Shown here piece after piece: positions 33,003 to 42,297 of a stretch of DNA of 64,000 nucleotides. The stretch lies in assembly GCA_023266575.1 (NCBI GenBank), contig JAHFPV010000002.1:408491-472490 (forward strand). Direction: 5' to 3'. This DNA comes from Sphingobium sp. (GTDB taxonomy: Bacteria; Pseudomonadota; Alphaproteobacteria; Sphingomonadales; Sphingomonadaceae). The translations under genes were made by a program, and so were the position numbers. Position 1 is the first letter of the stretch. Every line of letters starts with the position of its first letter. Below the pieces are notes generated by a model. That model was not told where the DNA came from. It ran no database searches and saw only the letters and a list, made by a program, of their open reading frames with translations.

Positions 33003-33662
33003 TTATTCCGGCAGACGCCAGGTGATACGGCCATTGTACGTATCGGGCATTTCCGCACCATCGGAACCCTTGGCCGGCTTGAAACGCGCACGGCGCGGCA
33101 GCAGGCGGCAGGTCGCCTCGTCGAGATCCGGGTGGCCGGTCGAGGAGGTGATGGTGCAGTCGGTTACCCGACCGTCAGCGCCGATTTGCAGGCGGAACCC
33201 CGCCGTACCGGAGCGTTCTTCACGCTGGGCGCGGCTCGGATAATCCGCGTCGCTGAGCCAGCTGCCAGGCGAGCTGCGCGGGGTAGCGCGGCTTGCGGCG
33301 ACAGCGGGCGGCGGCGGGGCCGGCGGTGGCGGCGGGGCGGCGACCGGAACCGGGTTGAACACCGGAGGGGGCGTCCGAACAACGGTCATGGTCGGCGCAG
33401 GCGCCGGGGTCTGCACGATCGGCGGCGGGGCCACAACCGGCGGCGGCTCGACCGGCTGGTCTGGCGGCGGCGGTGGCGGCTCCTCGTCCGGTGGCGGCGG
33501 CTCTTCCTTCACGTCGATCACGTTCAGCTGTTCTGCCGCCTTTTTGACATATTTCATGCCAAGACCGGTGACGAAGGCATAGCCAAGAACAGCGTGAATC
33601 AGGGCGACGATGATGATCGAGACAGTCCGACTCGATCCTTGCGAGTGGTCAGCATAGGCCAT
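33003..33662 (-). CDS. tonB: Energy transducer TonB
   Basis: A 219-residue protein with an N-terminal anchor (about 14-33), a long Pro-rich stretch (about 53-125) that spans the periplasm, and the C-terminal TonB domain with YPSRAQREERSGTAGFRLQI and LDEATCRLLPRRARFKPAK. It couples the inner-membrane motor to outer-membrane receptors for siderophores, sugars or vitamins. It is the first gene of the cluster. The 250 bases upstream separate it from a divergent gene and probably hold its promoter; no Fur box was recognised. Confidence 0.94.
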   Translation of the reverse strand: MAYADHSQGSSRTVSIIIVALIHAVLGYAFVTGLGMKYVKKAAEQLNVIDVKEEPPPPDEEPPPPPPDQPVEPPPVVAPPPIVQTPAPAPTMTVVRTPPPVFNPVPVAAPPPPPAPPPPAVAASRATPRSSPGSWLSDADYPSRAQREERSGTAGFRLQIGADGRVTDCTITSSTGHPDLDEATCRLLPRRARFKPAKGSDGAEMPDTYNGRITWRLPE

Positions 33663-33915
33663 TCGGCAACGACACTCCTTAACTCATCTTACCAGTGGTT
33701 TATACAAATCAGCCAAAAACGACCCAAGCCGACCGGGCTACCCCGGCCACCTTCGGCCCCTGTCCGTCCAATTGCTACCGTGCAAACTCCTATCGCGGCA
33801 CATCGTGGCACGCAAACGCTTTATCGATATGTTCATTTGCGGTTACCATTTCATAGCGGAATGACTTGCCTGTGACATCCTTGCCACGAGCCAAAAACAT
33901 AGGACGAAGCTGATC

Positions 33916-34788
33916 ATGAAATCCACCACCCTGTTGTGCCGGCTCGCGCTGCCATGCCTCATTTCAGCCGCAAATCTCCCGGTTTTTCCGGCTTTAGCGC
34001 AACAATCCCCGATGACAGCGCGATCGAGGGTTGCGGCCACCGCCCTGTCCTATGCCGACATTGTAGACCTGGCGGACAATGCCCCGCTGGTGGCCCATGT
34101 GCGAATCCGCAACATCATCACATTGAAGCCCGAACAGGCCGGAGACGTCCCGGCGGGCTATAAACGGCTGTTTATCGAGGGCGATGTGACGGGTTTGATT
34201 CGCGGTGAGGCGGGAATCACCCCTCTTGTCAGCTGGCTCTATGATGCCCCGATCGATGCGCGCGGCAAATTGCCCAAGCTAAAGAAAGCACAGGTCATCC
34301 TGTTCGCGCGGCCCGGCAGTCGGCCCGGCCAGATTCAACTGGTTGCCCGTGACGCGCAGATTCCGGCTACCCCCGCCGAAATCGACCGGGTCAAAGGCAT
34401 ATTGTCGGCACTGGTCGCGCGCGATGCCCCACCGCGCATCCTGGGGCTGGGCGATGCCTTCCATGTCGCGGGCACGGTGGCGGGCGAGGGCGAGACGCAG
34501 ATTTTCCTGCGCACCGAAAATGGCGATCCGGTATCGCTCTCGATTCTCCGGCGGCCAGGTGAACCGCCCCGCTGGGCAGTCGCGCTGGGCGAGATTGTGG
34601 ACGAAGCCGCGCGCCCACCGGTTCCCGGCAGCCTGCTCTGGTATCGCCTTGCTTGCGCGTTGCCCCCTGCCCTGCCCGCCCGCGCAGTGCGCACCCTGTC
34701 CGTGCAGGATGCCGAAGCGGCGCGCGCCGACTATAGGGTGGTGATTGAGGCGCTGGGGCGGTGCGGGCGGACGCGGACGCCCGCCTGA
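33916..34788 (+). CDS. Exported protein of unknown function
   Basis: A 290-residue protein with a signal peptide (hydrophobic core CRLALPCLISAANLPVF, cleavage near ALAQQ at about 29). The mature part starts with SYADIVDLADNAPLVAHVRI and continues in a beta-rich pattern with two Cys near the end (LACALPP, GRCGR). I do not recognise a family. It is divergent from tonB and lies 85 bases ahead of hom. Confidence 0.75.
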   Translation: MKSTTLLCRLALPCLISAANLPVFPALAQQSPMTARSRVAATALSYADIVDLADNAPLVAHVRIRNIITLKPEQAGDVPAGYKRLFIEGDVTGLIRGEAGITPLVSWLYDAPIDARGKLPKLKKAQVILFARPGSRPGQIQLVARDAQIPATPAEIDRVKGILSALVARDAPPRILGLGDAFHVAGTVAGEGETQIFLRTENGDPVSLSILRRPGEPPRWAVALGEIVDEAARPPVPGSLLWYRLACALPPALPARAVRTLSVQDAEAARADYRVVIEALGRCGRTRTPA

Positions 34789-34873
34789 TACAGCTTTTGC
34801 TTGGACGGGCGCGCACCTGTCGCTATCAGCGCGGGCTTCATCACCTGCGCCGATTATAGAGAGAGACGTCCCC

Positions 34874-36178
34874 ATGACCAATCTGCACCGCCATGCCCCG
34901 CTGCGCGTCGCGCTCGTCGGCCTCGGCACGGTGGGCGGGGGCGTCATCCGGCTGCTCAACACCAATGGCGACCTGATCGCCCGGCGCGCGGGTTGCCCGA
35001 TCCAGGTCGTCGCCATTTCCGCGCGCGACCGGAACAAGGATCGCGGTGTCGATCTGTCCCCCTATGAATGGGTGGACGATATGAACAGCCTGGCGACGCG
35101 CGACGATATCGACGTCGTCGTCGAACTGATCGGCGGGTCGGACGGCCCGGCGCTGACGCTGGCGCGCCACTGCCTGACCGCGGGCAAGCCGTTTGTCACC
35201 GCGAACAAGGCGATGCTGGCCCATCACGGGCTGGACCTGGCGCGGTTGGCCGAAAAGGGCGGCATTGCGCTGAAATATGAAGCCGCTGTCGCAGGCGGCA
35301 TTCCGGTGATCAAGGGGATGCGCGAAGGCGCCGCCGCGAACGAGATTTCGCGCGTCTATGGCATCCTCAACGGCACCTGCAACTACATCCTGACGACGAT
35401 GGAGAAGGAAGGCCGGGGCTTTGGCGAGGTGCTAAAGGAAGCGCAGGAACTAGGCTATGCCGAGGCCGACCCCAGTTTCGACATTGATGGAGTGGATGCC
35501 GCGCATAAGCTTACCATCCTGGCCAGCCTTGCCTTCGGCACCGAACTGGATTTCGCCGCGGTCGCGACCACCGGCATCCGCCACGTCATCGCCGCCGACA
35601 TTGCCGAAGCCGCCGCGCTGGGCTTCCGCATCCGCTTGGTCGGCATGGCGCAGAATGGCGCGGATGGACTGTTCCAGCGAGTCCACCCGATGCTGGTGCC
35701 GCTCGACCATCCGCTGGCCCATGTCGATGGATCGTTGAATGCGGTGGTGGCAGAGGGCAATTTCGTCGGGCGTCTCTTCTTCCAGGGCCGCGGCGCAGGC
35801 GATGGCCCGACGGCGTCGGCTGTCGTTGCCGACCTGATCGACGTCGCGCGCGACGAATATGGCGACGCCTTCGCCATGCCGGTCGCTGCGCTGACTCCGC
35901 AGAATACCGCTGACGCGGGCGCGCGGGTGGGCCGCACCTATTTGCGCTTCATGGTGCAGGACCGCCCCGGTGTGCTGGCCGAAATCGCCGCCGCCACCCG
36001 CGACGCGGGCGTATCGATCGAAAGCATGATCCAGCGCGGCGCACATCAGGAGGATGGCGTGCTGGTCGCCATCGTCACCCATGCGGGCGAGGAGCGCTGC
36101 ATCCGCGACACGCTGGAGCGGCTTGCCGGATCGGAAAGCCTGCTCGGCACGCCGATGGTGATGCATATCCTGGATTGA
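34874..36178 (+). CDS. hom: Homoserine dehydrogenase
   Basis: The enzyme reduces aspartate semialdehyde to homoserine, the branch point for threonine and methionine. The ATG at 34874 gives 434 residues: nucleotide-binding GLGTVGGGV (about 15-23), the core with NGTCNYILTTME and the catalytic-site region ADPSFDIDGVDAAHKLTILA, and a C-terminal ACT domain (about 350-430) for feedback by threonine. Longer upstream extension does not fit the family. In alphaproteobacteria hom often precedes glpX, and here it does, with a small opposing gene between. Confidence 0.96.
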   Translation: MTNLHRHAPLRVALVGLGTVGGGVIRLLNTNGDLIARRAGCPIQVVAISARDRNKDRGVDLSPYEWVDDMNSLATRDDIDVVVELIGGSDGPALTLARHCLTAGKPFVTANKAMLAHHGLDLARLAEKGGIALKYEAAVAGGIPVIKGMREGAAANEISRVYGILNGTCNYILTTMEKEGRGFGEVLKEAQELGYAEADPSFDIDGVDAAHKLTILASLAFGTELDFAAVATTGIRHVIAADIAEAAALGFRIRLVGMAQNGADGLFQRVHPMLVPLDHPLAHVDGSLNAVVAEGNFVGRLFFQGRGAGDGPTASAVVADLIDVARDEYGDAFAMPVAALTPQNTADAGARVGRTYLRFMVQDRPGVLAEIAAATRDAGVSIESMIQRGAHQEDGVLVAIVTHAGEERCIRDTLERLAGSESLLGTPMVMHILD

Positions 36179-36184
36179 GCAGTC

Positions 36185-36610
36185 CTAATGCTGCCCGGCG
36201 GCCTTGAAACGGTCCGGGAGCGGTGGCGGTGGAGCGAGGTCGGCATCGGGATCGATGATCGCGGTCACGCTTTTGCGCACAACGTTCGCCACCTTGAACA
36301 CCGACAGACCGCCGACACATCCCATCCCCTGCCCACCGGTCACGCCGCAACTTCCCTGCCGTACCGCCGCTGCCGATGCACGCGGGGCATCCCCCCTCAC
36401 GACACCGCCCTGTGTAGATTCGCGCGGCAGAGGCAGGCGTTCGCGGGCGTTGCGTTCGGCACGATTCCCACATACGACAATCGCATTGCCGCTGCGGTCG
36501 CACGGTTTCACTACCTGAGTCCTGGCGCGATAGGCGGCCATCAACGCTTCGTCCGCCGCGTGCGCATCTAACGGCAAGAAGAGAATAAAGAGGCTGGCCA
36601 GGGCTTTCAT
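36185..36610 (-). CDS. Small exported protein of unknown function
   Basis: The ATG at 36610 yields 141 residues with a signal peptide (MKALASLFILFLPLDAHAAD). The mature part has Cys-bearing segments PCDRSGNAIVVCGNRAERN and GSCGVTGGQGMGC, then ends DLAPPPPLPDRFKAAGQH. I recall similar small exported proteins with an IVVCG-like motif in sphingomonads, function unknown. It lies antisense between hom and glpX and converges on hom, six bases apart. Confidence 0.7.
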   Translation of the reverse strand: MKALASLFILFLPLDAHAADEALMAAYRARTQVVKPCDRSGNAIVVCGNRAERNARERLPLPRESTQGGVVRGDAPRASAAAVRQGSCGVTGGQGMGCVGGLSVFKVANVVRKSVTAIIDPDADLAPPPPLPDRFKAAGQH

Positions 36611-36726
36611 TGCACCCAATCCACCATGGAAACATGGCTGCATAATGGCCACTCCCCTTCCCCGCTCGACAAGGACGGGGCAACGGCCTATCCGCTCTGC
36701 CCATAAGAAAAGGCAGAGGAATGAAG

Positions 36727-37710
36727 ATGGTGCAGGCAAGTTCGACGCTGGATCGCGTGTTGGTGCTGGAAATGGTCCGCGTTACCGAAGCGGCGGCCAT
36801 TGCCGCGTCGAAGCTGATCGGCCGGGGCGATGAAAAGGCCGCTGACGCTGCCGCCGTCGAGGCCATGCGCCTGGCGTTCAACGACCTCTATATGGACGGC
36901 ACCGTCGTCATCGGCGAAGGCGAGCGCGACGAGGCGCCGATGCTTTATATTGGCGAGAAGGTCGGCAATGCGATCGGCACCGGGCCGAAGATCGACATCG
37001 CGCTCGACCCGCTGGAAGGCACGACCATCACCGCCAAGGCCGGACCGAACGCGCTGGCCGTGCTGGCCATTTCCGAAGAAGGCGGGCTGCTCAACGCGCC
37101 CGACGTCTATATGGACAAGCTGGCGGTGGGACCGGGCTATCCCGATGGGATCATCGATCTGGCCCGGTCGGCGAAAGAAAATGTCGAGGCGGTTGCGGCG
37201 GCCAAAGACGTGGAACCGTCCGACATCATCGTATGCGTGCTGGACCGGCCGCGCCACGAGAAGCTGATCGCGGAATTGCGGGCCATTGGCTGCGGCATCA
37301 TGCTGATCCCAGACGGCGATGTCGCCGGCGTGATCGCCACCACTGACCCGGAAACCACGATCGACATCTATATGGGGTCGGGCGGCGCGCCCGAAGGCGT
37401 GCTGGCCTGCGCGGCGCTGCGCTGTGTCGGCGGGCAGTTCAAGGGGCGGCTGCTGTTTCGCAACGAGGATGAAAAGCAGCGCGCCCGCAAATGGGGCATC
37501 ACGGATCTCGACAAGATTTATGACCTGAAGGAACTGGCGAAGGGCGACTGCATCTTTGCTGCCACCGGGGTTACGGACGGGTCATTGCTTGACGGGGTCA
37601 AGCGGCTGCCCGGAGGCAAGCTGACGACCGAAAGCGTTGTGATGCGCGCCAGCACCGGCACGGTGCGCTGGGTCAAGGGCGAGCATCGGTTGAACCACAA
37701 ACCGCTTTAG
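36727..37710 (+). CDS. glpX: Class II fructose-1,6-bisphosphatase
   Basis: Gluconeogenic phosphatase of the GlpX type. The 327 residues contain the metal-binding region GEGERDEAPMLYIGE (about 64-78), IDIALDPLEGTTITA and the GGAPEGVLAC loop. Two ATGs are possible (36721 and 36727); the second has AGAGG at better spacing and is used here. A strong terminator follows. Class II enzymes are lithium-sensitive and Mn-dependent in E. coli. Confidence 0.95.
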   Translation: MVQASSTLDRVLVLEMVRVTEAAAIAASKLIGRGDEKAADAAAVEAMRLAFNDLYMDGTVVIGEGERDEAPMLYIGEKVGNAIGTGPKIDIALDPLEGTTITAKAGPNALAVLAISEEGGLLNAPDVYMDKLAVGPGYPDGIIDLARSAKENVEAVAAAKDVEPSDIIVCVLDRPRHEKLIAELRAIGCGIMLIPDGDVAGVIATTDPETTIDIYMGSGGAPEGVLACAALRCVGGQFKGRLLFRNEDEKQRARKWGITDLDKIYDLKELAKGDCIFAATGVTDGSLLDGVKRLPGGKLTTESVVMRASTGTVRWVKGEHRLNHKPL

Positions 37711-37736
37711 GTGACACTGAGCCGGACATAGTGAAA

Positions 37737-37760
37737 GGGAGCCAGCCGGCTCCCTTTTTT
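37737..37760 (+). terminator. Terminator after glpX
   Basis: GGGAGCC (37737-37743) and GGCTCCC (37748-37754) flank an AGCC loop and are followed by six T. Confidence 0.9.
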
Positions 37761-37766
37761 GTAGGC

Positions 37767-38144
37767 CTAGCGCCCGGCGCGGTGGTTGAGGTCATGGCCC
37801 AGCGCCAGGATGCCGACGCCGATCAGCGTATAGACGCTTTCCTGCCAGCCATGGTCCATGGTCAGCGCGCCTGCCATCACCCCAAGTCCCAGCGATCCGA
37901 TCGCGGCGGGCATCATGAAGCGGTGGACCATCGCGCCATGGCCAAGCGCGATCGCGCCGAGCAATATGGCCAGCACCAGTCCTGCCTCATGGAAGATCGG
38001 GCTTTCAAAAATGCCGCCCGCCGTCGCCAGCAGGCCCAGCACCACGGCGGTCACGAAGCAATGCGCCAGGCACAGGCCTGACAGCGCGATCGCGAAACGA
38101 TCGAGGCGGCCGGACAAGAGGAAATGGCGAAGGGATTGCGACAT
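37767..38144 (-). CDS. MerC-domain membrane protein
   Basis: A 125-residue protein with four membrane helices and a Cys pair in the first one (Cys25 and Cys29 in SGLCLAHCF), the MerC pattern. Family members carry mercury or other metals across the inner membrane. No mer operon is present, so a role in zinc or general metal handling is at least as likely. The upstream region holds a possible metal-regulator site (see findings). Confidence 0.82.
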   Translation of the reverse strand: MSQSLRHFLLSGRLDRFAIALSGLCLAHCFVTAVVLGLLATAGGIFESPIFHEAGLVLAILLGAIALGHGAMVHRFMMPAAIGSLGLGVMAGALTMDHGWQESVYTLIGVGILALGHDLNHRAGR

Positions 38145-38233
38145 GCTGGCCGTTACATAGGCCAGTCGATCGTAAGTTACAACATATCATTGGATGTTTT
38201 TATGGGCGGGCGCGAACCTGCCGTCCACTGCGC

Positions 38234-40021
38234 CTAAGCTGCCAGACGCAGGCAGTTGCGGCCGCTATGCTTGGCGCGGTAGAGCGCCTTGTCCGCTGCT
38301 TCGAGCATCGCCGATCGCGTCGATTCACCGTCCAGTTTGACTAGACCCGCACTGAAGGTGACGGAGATAGCCTCGCCGTCCGCCTCCCCGACCGGGATCG
38401 GATCGACCATGCGGGCGCGCAGCCGTTCACAGATCATGCTGGCACGATCAATGTCGCTGTCAGTCAGCAGGATCGCAAATTCCTCGCCACCCAGGCGACC
38501 GATACTGTCAATGGTCCGCAGCCCAGGCCGCAGCCGTTCGACAAATGCGCTCAGCACCCGGTCCCCTGCGCCATGGCCGTAACGGTCGTTCACCGCCTTG
38601 AAATGGTCAATGTCGATCAGCAGCAGACAGGACCGCGCGCCCTGACGCGCGCGCAATATTTCCGCTTCCAGCTTGTCGAGGAAGGCGCGGCGACTGTCTG
38701 CGCCGGTCAGCGAATCGCGCGCGGCGACCTGTTGCAGCGCCTGCTGGCGCGCCTTGTGCCGGGACATGTCACGAATCATGCTGACGACGCCGACGGGAAC
38801 GCCGCGTTCGTCCACCACGGCGCGGCTGACCATTTCGCACCATTGCAGTTCTCCGTCGGATACGAGGGAGCGAAATTCCACGGTTTGACTTACGCCAGGA
38901 TAGGCCAGAACGCGGCGGTGGGTCGCGATGACTATAGCGCGGTCCTGCGGATCGACCAGATTGGCGGCGGACTGGCCAATCAGCAGTTCTGGCGCGCAGC
39001 CAATCTGTTCGGCAGCCGAGGGGGAGGCATAATGGATGATACCGTCCACACCGATGTTGAGGACCACGTCGCCGCTATGTTCGGCAATAGCGCGATAGCG
39101 CGCCTCGCTATCTTGCAACATCAGGAACAGGCGGCGGCGGCTGTTGAGTTCCGCCGCGACCAACATGCTCATCAGGAAGCTGAGGGCGAGGTAGAATTGA
39201 AAATATTGAACCCGCATACCCGTCGACCCAGGCAGCATGGTCATCGGGCCAACACCGTGCATGGTCGCCACGCCGCCGATCACCGCCAGGATGATGATGG
39301 ACGCTGCCGCCCCCATCTGCCCCGTGCGGAAAGCGATCAGGACCAGCGGCAGGAGTGACGCGAACAGCAGCGGATAGCGCGCCCAGAAGAAGATATGCAC
39401 GATGGCCAGTGCGAACAGCGCCAGCAGCACGACCATCTCGACCTTCGCCCGCACCGGCGTATCACGCCACCAGCGGCCACATTCGCCCTGCAAGAACAGG
39501 ATCAGGATCGGCGCGAAGGTCAGTCCACCCAGCACATGGCCGCTATACCATTGCAGCCAGGATGCGCCGAACGGCACCGGCGTCAGGAAGGCCGCGACGC
39601 TCGCCGCCATGGCACCAGCGATCACATTGGCAACGCCGCACAGGGCGATGATGAATATGATCAGCGGGCGGATCGCGCCGATAATCCGGCGATCCGGCAC
39701 GAAGCGACGGCAGATGATCGCAACGATCAGCGATTCGACGATGTTGATCGCCGCCATCGGGATGGCAGCGAGCGGTCCCATGCCGAACAGGGCTGTGGCC
39801 ATGGCGCTGGCGATGGCGCAGGCGATGATGGCGCGCGGCCAGTAGCGGGTGCGCGAGGTCAGCAGTTCGGCCATCAGGAAAGCGTTGGCGCCCCAGATGA
39901 AGGCTAACCCGCCTTCAAAGCGCGAGAGCAGCAGCGCCAGCGTCGCCACGACGAAGTAAACGCTGCCGGTGATGACCGGCGCGAGTATCGATGAGGAGTG
40001 ACGAAGGGCGACCCGTTGCAT
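38234..40021 (-). CDS. MASE1-PAS-GGDEF diguanylate cyclase
   Basis: A 595-residue membrane sensor that should make c-di-GMP. Residues 1-300 form a MASE1-type array of about eight helices (GGLAFIWGANAFLMAELL, FLTPVPFGASWLQWYSGH). A PAS domain (about 308-425) follows, then GGDEF from about 435 with the active site GGEEF at 511-515. The product-inhibition site RTID (502-505) stands five residues before it. No EAL domain is attached. The signal is unknown. Confidence 0.93.
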   Translation of the reverse strand: MQRVALRHSSSILAPVITGSVYFVVATLALLLSRFEGGLAFIWGANAFLMAELLTSRTRYWPRAIIACAIASAMATALFGMGPLAAIPMAAINIVESLIVAIICRRFVPDRRIIGAIRPLIIFIIALCGVANVIAGAMAASVAAFLTPVPFGASWLQWYSGHVLGGLTFAPILILFLQGECGRWWRDTPVRAKVEMVVLLALFALAIVHIFFWARYPLLFASLLPLVLIAFRTGQMGAAASIIILAVIGGVATMHGVGPMTMLPGSTGMRVQYFQFYLALSFLMSMLVAAELNSRRRLFLMLQDSEARYRAIAEHSGDVVLNIGVDGIIHYASPSAAEQIGCAPELLIGQSAANLVDPQDRAIVIATHRRVLAYPGVSQTVEFRSLVSDGELQWCEMVSRAVVDERGVPVGVVSMIRDMSRHKARQQALQQVAARDSLTGADSRRAFLDKLEAEILRARQGARSCLLLIDIDHFKAVNDRYGHGAGDRVLSAFVERLRPGLRTIDSIGRLGGEEFAILLTDSDIDRASMICERLRARMVDPIPVGEADGEAISVTFSAGLVKLDGESTRSAMLEAADKALYRAKHSGRNCLRLAA

Positions 40022-40106
40022 GTTGGCCGGGAGGCTAGCGCGGCATCCTTAATATTTGCTCACTATTTGCCCGCTATGGAGGGAAAGGCCGCTGCGATGG
40101 CGACGC

Positions 40107-40133
40107 AAAAACCCCGGCGCTTTCGCGCCGGGG
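40107..40133 (-). terminator. Terminator after the catalase gene
   Basis: On the minus strand CCCCGGCGC-GAAA-GCGCCGGGG is followed by five T (plus strand 40133 down to 40107). It lies 29 bases past the catalase stop. Confidence 0.9.
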
Positions 40134-40161
40134 TCGAGTATTTCAAAGCTGGGCCGAGGCG

Positions 40162-41661
40162 TCAGGCCGAGGCATCCGAAAGCAGCTGGTCGGTCGGCGC
40201 GGAAATGGACGGATTGCGATCCTTGATCGTCGCCCGCGCCGCGCGCACGCCCGCGCCATAATCAGGGTGAACCTGATCAAACAGCTTGCACTGACGTTCC
40301 TCGATAAAGTCGGGGATGTCACCCATGGCCGCGGCGATATTGGCGAACAACCGGTCCCTCTCGCCCGCGTCGAACAGTTCGAACAGGGCGCGGGGCTGGC
40401 TGAAATCGTCATTCCCCTCCCTGTGGTTCCACCGGTCTGCATCGCCCGAAATCCGCAGCGGCGGCTCCAGGAATTGATTGTCCTCGACCGGCCCGCCAAA
40501 GCTGTTCGGCTCATAATAGGCCGCCGGATTGGGATTGTTGGGGGTGAAGCGCATCGCCCCGTCCTTGTGATAGTGATGGACCGGGCATTTGGGGGCGTTG
40601 ACCGGCAGCGCCTCATAATGGGTGCCGATGCGGTGGCGGTGCGCGTCGGCATAAGCGAAGATGCGCGCCTGGAGCATCTTGTCAGGCGAGAAACCGATGC
40701 CCGGCACGATGTTGGAGGGCGACATGGCCAGCTGCTCGATTTCCGCGAAATAATTGTCGGCGTTACGGTTCAACTCCATCACGCCGATGTCGATCGGCGG
40801 ATAGTCGGCATGGGGCCACACTTTGGTCAGGTCGAACGGATTATAGGGCGTCTTGTCCGCGTCCAGTTCGGGCATGATCTGGACCTGCACTTTCCATTTG
40901 GGGAAGTCGCCCTGCTCTATCGCCTCGAACAGATCCTCCTGCGTCGATTCGCGGGTGCGGCCCACGACCTGCGCCGCTTCCTCATTGGTCCAGTGCCTGT
41001 GGCCCTGCATCGTCTTGAAGTGGAACTTGACCCAGAAACGCTCATTGGCGTTGTTGATCAGGCTGAAGGTGTGGCTGCCATAGCCGTTGATGTGGCGCAC
41101 ATCGGTGGGAAGGCCCCGGTCAGACATCAGGATCGTAACCTGATGCAGCGATTCCGGGCTGAGCGACCAGAAGTCCCACATGGCCGTGGGCGAGCGCAAA
41201 TTGGTGCGCGGGTGGCGCTTTTGCGTGTGGATGAAATCGGGGAATTTGAGCGGGTCGCGGACGAAAAACACCGGCGTGTTGTTGCCGACCAGATCCCAAT
41301 TGCCTTCGGGCGTATAGAATTTCATCGCAAAGCCGCGCACGTCGCGTTCGGCATCCGCCGCGCCCGCTTCACCGGCCACGGTCGAAAATCGCAGGATCAT
41401 CGGTGTCTGCGCGCCCGGTTGCAGCACCTTTGCCTTGGTATAGGCGCTGATGTCGCCAGTGATGGTCAGCGTGCCATGCGCGCCCCAGCCCTTGGCATGG
41501 ACGACGCGTTCGGGGATGCGTTCGCGATTCTGGTGGGCCAGCTTTTCGAGCAGCTGATAATCCTGGAGCAGCAGCGGGCCGCGCGGGCCAGCGCTCAGGC
41601 TGTTCTGATTGTCGGCGATCGGCGCACCGCCGCTGGTCGTCATGATGGGCTTGTCGGCCAT
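40162..41661 (-). CDS. katA: Monofunctional heme catalase (small-subunit, clade 3 type)
   Basis: Breaks down hydrogen peroxide. The 499 residues contain the distal His55 in [11 protein letters not shown], the Asn region [14 protein letters not shown], and the proximal heme Tyr in [14 protein letters not shown]. Length and the lack of a C-terminal flavodoxin-like domain place it with the small-subunit clade. The ATG follows GAGGAGCAAGATC. No adjacent oxyR was seen. It is transcribed alone between its own terminator and the gap to clpS. Confidence 0.96.
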   Translation of the reverse strand: MADKPIMTTSGGAPIADNQNSLSAGPRGPLLLQDYQLLEKLAHQNRERIPERVVHAKGWGAHGTLTITGDISAYTKAKVLQPGAQTPMILRFSTVAGEAGAADAERDVRGFAMKFYTPEGNWDLVGNNTPVFFVRDPLKFPDFIHTQKRHPRTNLRSPTAMWDFWSLSPESLHQVTILMSDRGLPTDVRHINGYGSHTFSLINNANERFWVKFHFKTMQGHRHWTNEEAAQVVGRTRESTQEDLFEAIEQGDFPKWKVQVQIMPELDADKTPYNPFDLTKVWPHADYPPIDIGVMELNRNADNYFAEIEQLAMSPSNIVPGIGFSPDKMLQARIFAYADAHRHRIGTHYEALPVNAPKCPVHHYHKDGAMRFTPNNPNPAAYYEPNSFGGPVEDNQFLEPPLRISGDADRWNHREGNDDFSQPRALFELFDAGERDRLFANIAAAMGDIPDFIEERQCKLFDQVHPDYGAGVRAARATIKDRNPSISAPTDQLLSDASA

Positions 41662-41777
41662 GATCTTGCTCCTCGTCTAGCGAATGGAGAAAGGATAAGC
41701 TGCCTTCAAGTTCCGGTGAAATTAATTAAAACGTGCTGACTGATCGAATTTTACGGTAAATCCGATAATGGCCGCGA

Positions 41778-42128
41778 TCAGGCCTTTTCCAGCGTGCATT
41801 GCAGCGGATGCTGGTTTTGCCGGGCGAAATCCATCACCTGATTGACCTTGGTCTCCGCCACTTCATAGCTGAAAATACCGCACACGCCGACGCCGCGCTG
41901 ATGGACATGCAGCATCACGCGAGTCGCCTGCTCCATATCCATGCGGAAAAATTGCTGGAGGACATGCACGACGAATTCCATCGGCGTGTAATCGTCATTG
42001 AGCATCAGCACCTTGTAGAGCGACGGCTTTTTCGTGCGGGTGCGGGTGCGCGTGGCAATGCCCACGCTGGGACCGGTGCCATCACCCGGATCGTCGCGAT
42101 CCTCCCCCGTCATCGTCACGGAGATCAT
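41778..42128 (-). CDS. clpS: ATP-dependent Clp protease adaptor ClpS
   Basis: ClpS delivers N-end-rule substrates to ClpA. The core is typical: [21 protein letters not shown], then the helix pair with [21 protein letters not shown]. The preferred start is ATG 42128 (116 residues, [10 protein letters not shown]); ATG 42113 is also possible, and neither has a clear Shine-Dalgarno. A long Arg/Thr-rich N-terminal extension ([10 protein letters not shown]) precedes the core. clpA is not next to it in this window. Confidence 0.94.
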   Translation of the reverse strand: MISVTMTGEDRDDPGDGTGPSVGIATRTRTRTKKPSLYKVLMLNDDYTPMEFVVHVLQQFFRMDMEQATRVMLHVHQRGVGVCGIFSYEVAETKVNQVMDFARQNQHPLQCTLEKA

Positions 42129-42240
42129 CGATGCTGTCAAAATGCTGGTCATGATGGGCGAGAATATGGCGATTTGTCGCTGCATGGCAAGGGGTCCGCG
42201 GGGACATGCGCCTGTGGTAACCATCTATTTTGCAGACAGC

Positions 42241-42275
42241 AAAAGGGCGCGCCCTCCGATATGGAGGGCGCGCCC
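42241..42275 (-). terminator. Terminator after the phasin gene
   Basis: A 13-bp perfect stem, GGGCGCGCCCTCC at 42245-42257 and its complement at 42263-42275, ends on the minus strand in TTTT. Confidence 0.9.
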
Positions 42276-42297
42276 CTGATGCGGCTAGTCCGATCGC

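Noticed and set aside
40267-41739. 490-codon open frame opposite the catalase gene
   Set aside because: Complementary shadow of a fully motif-supported catalase.
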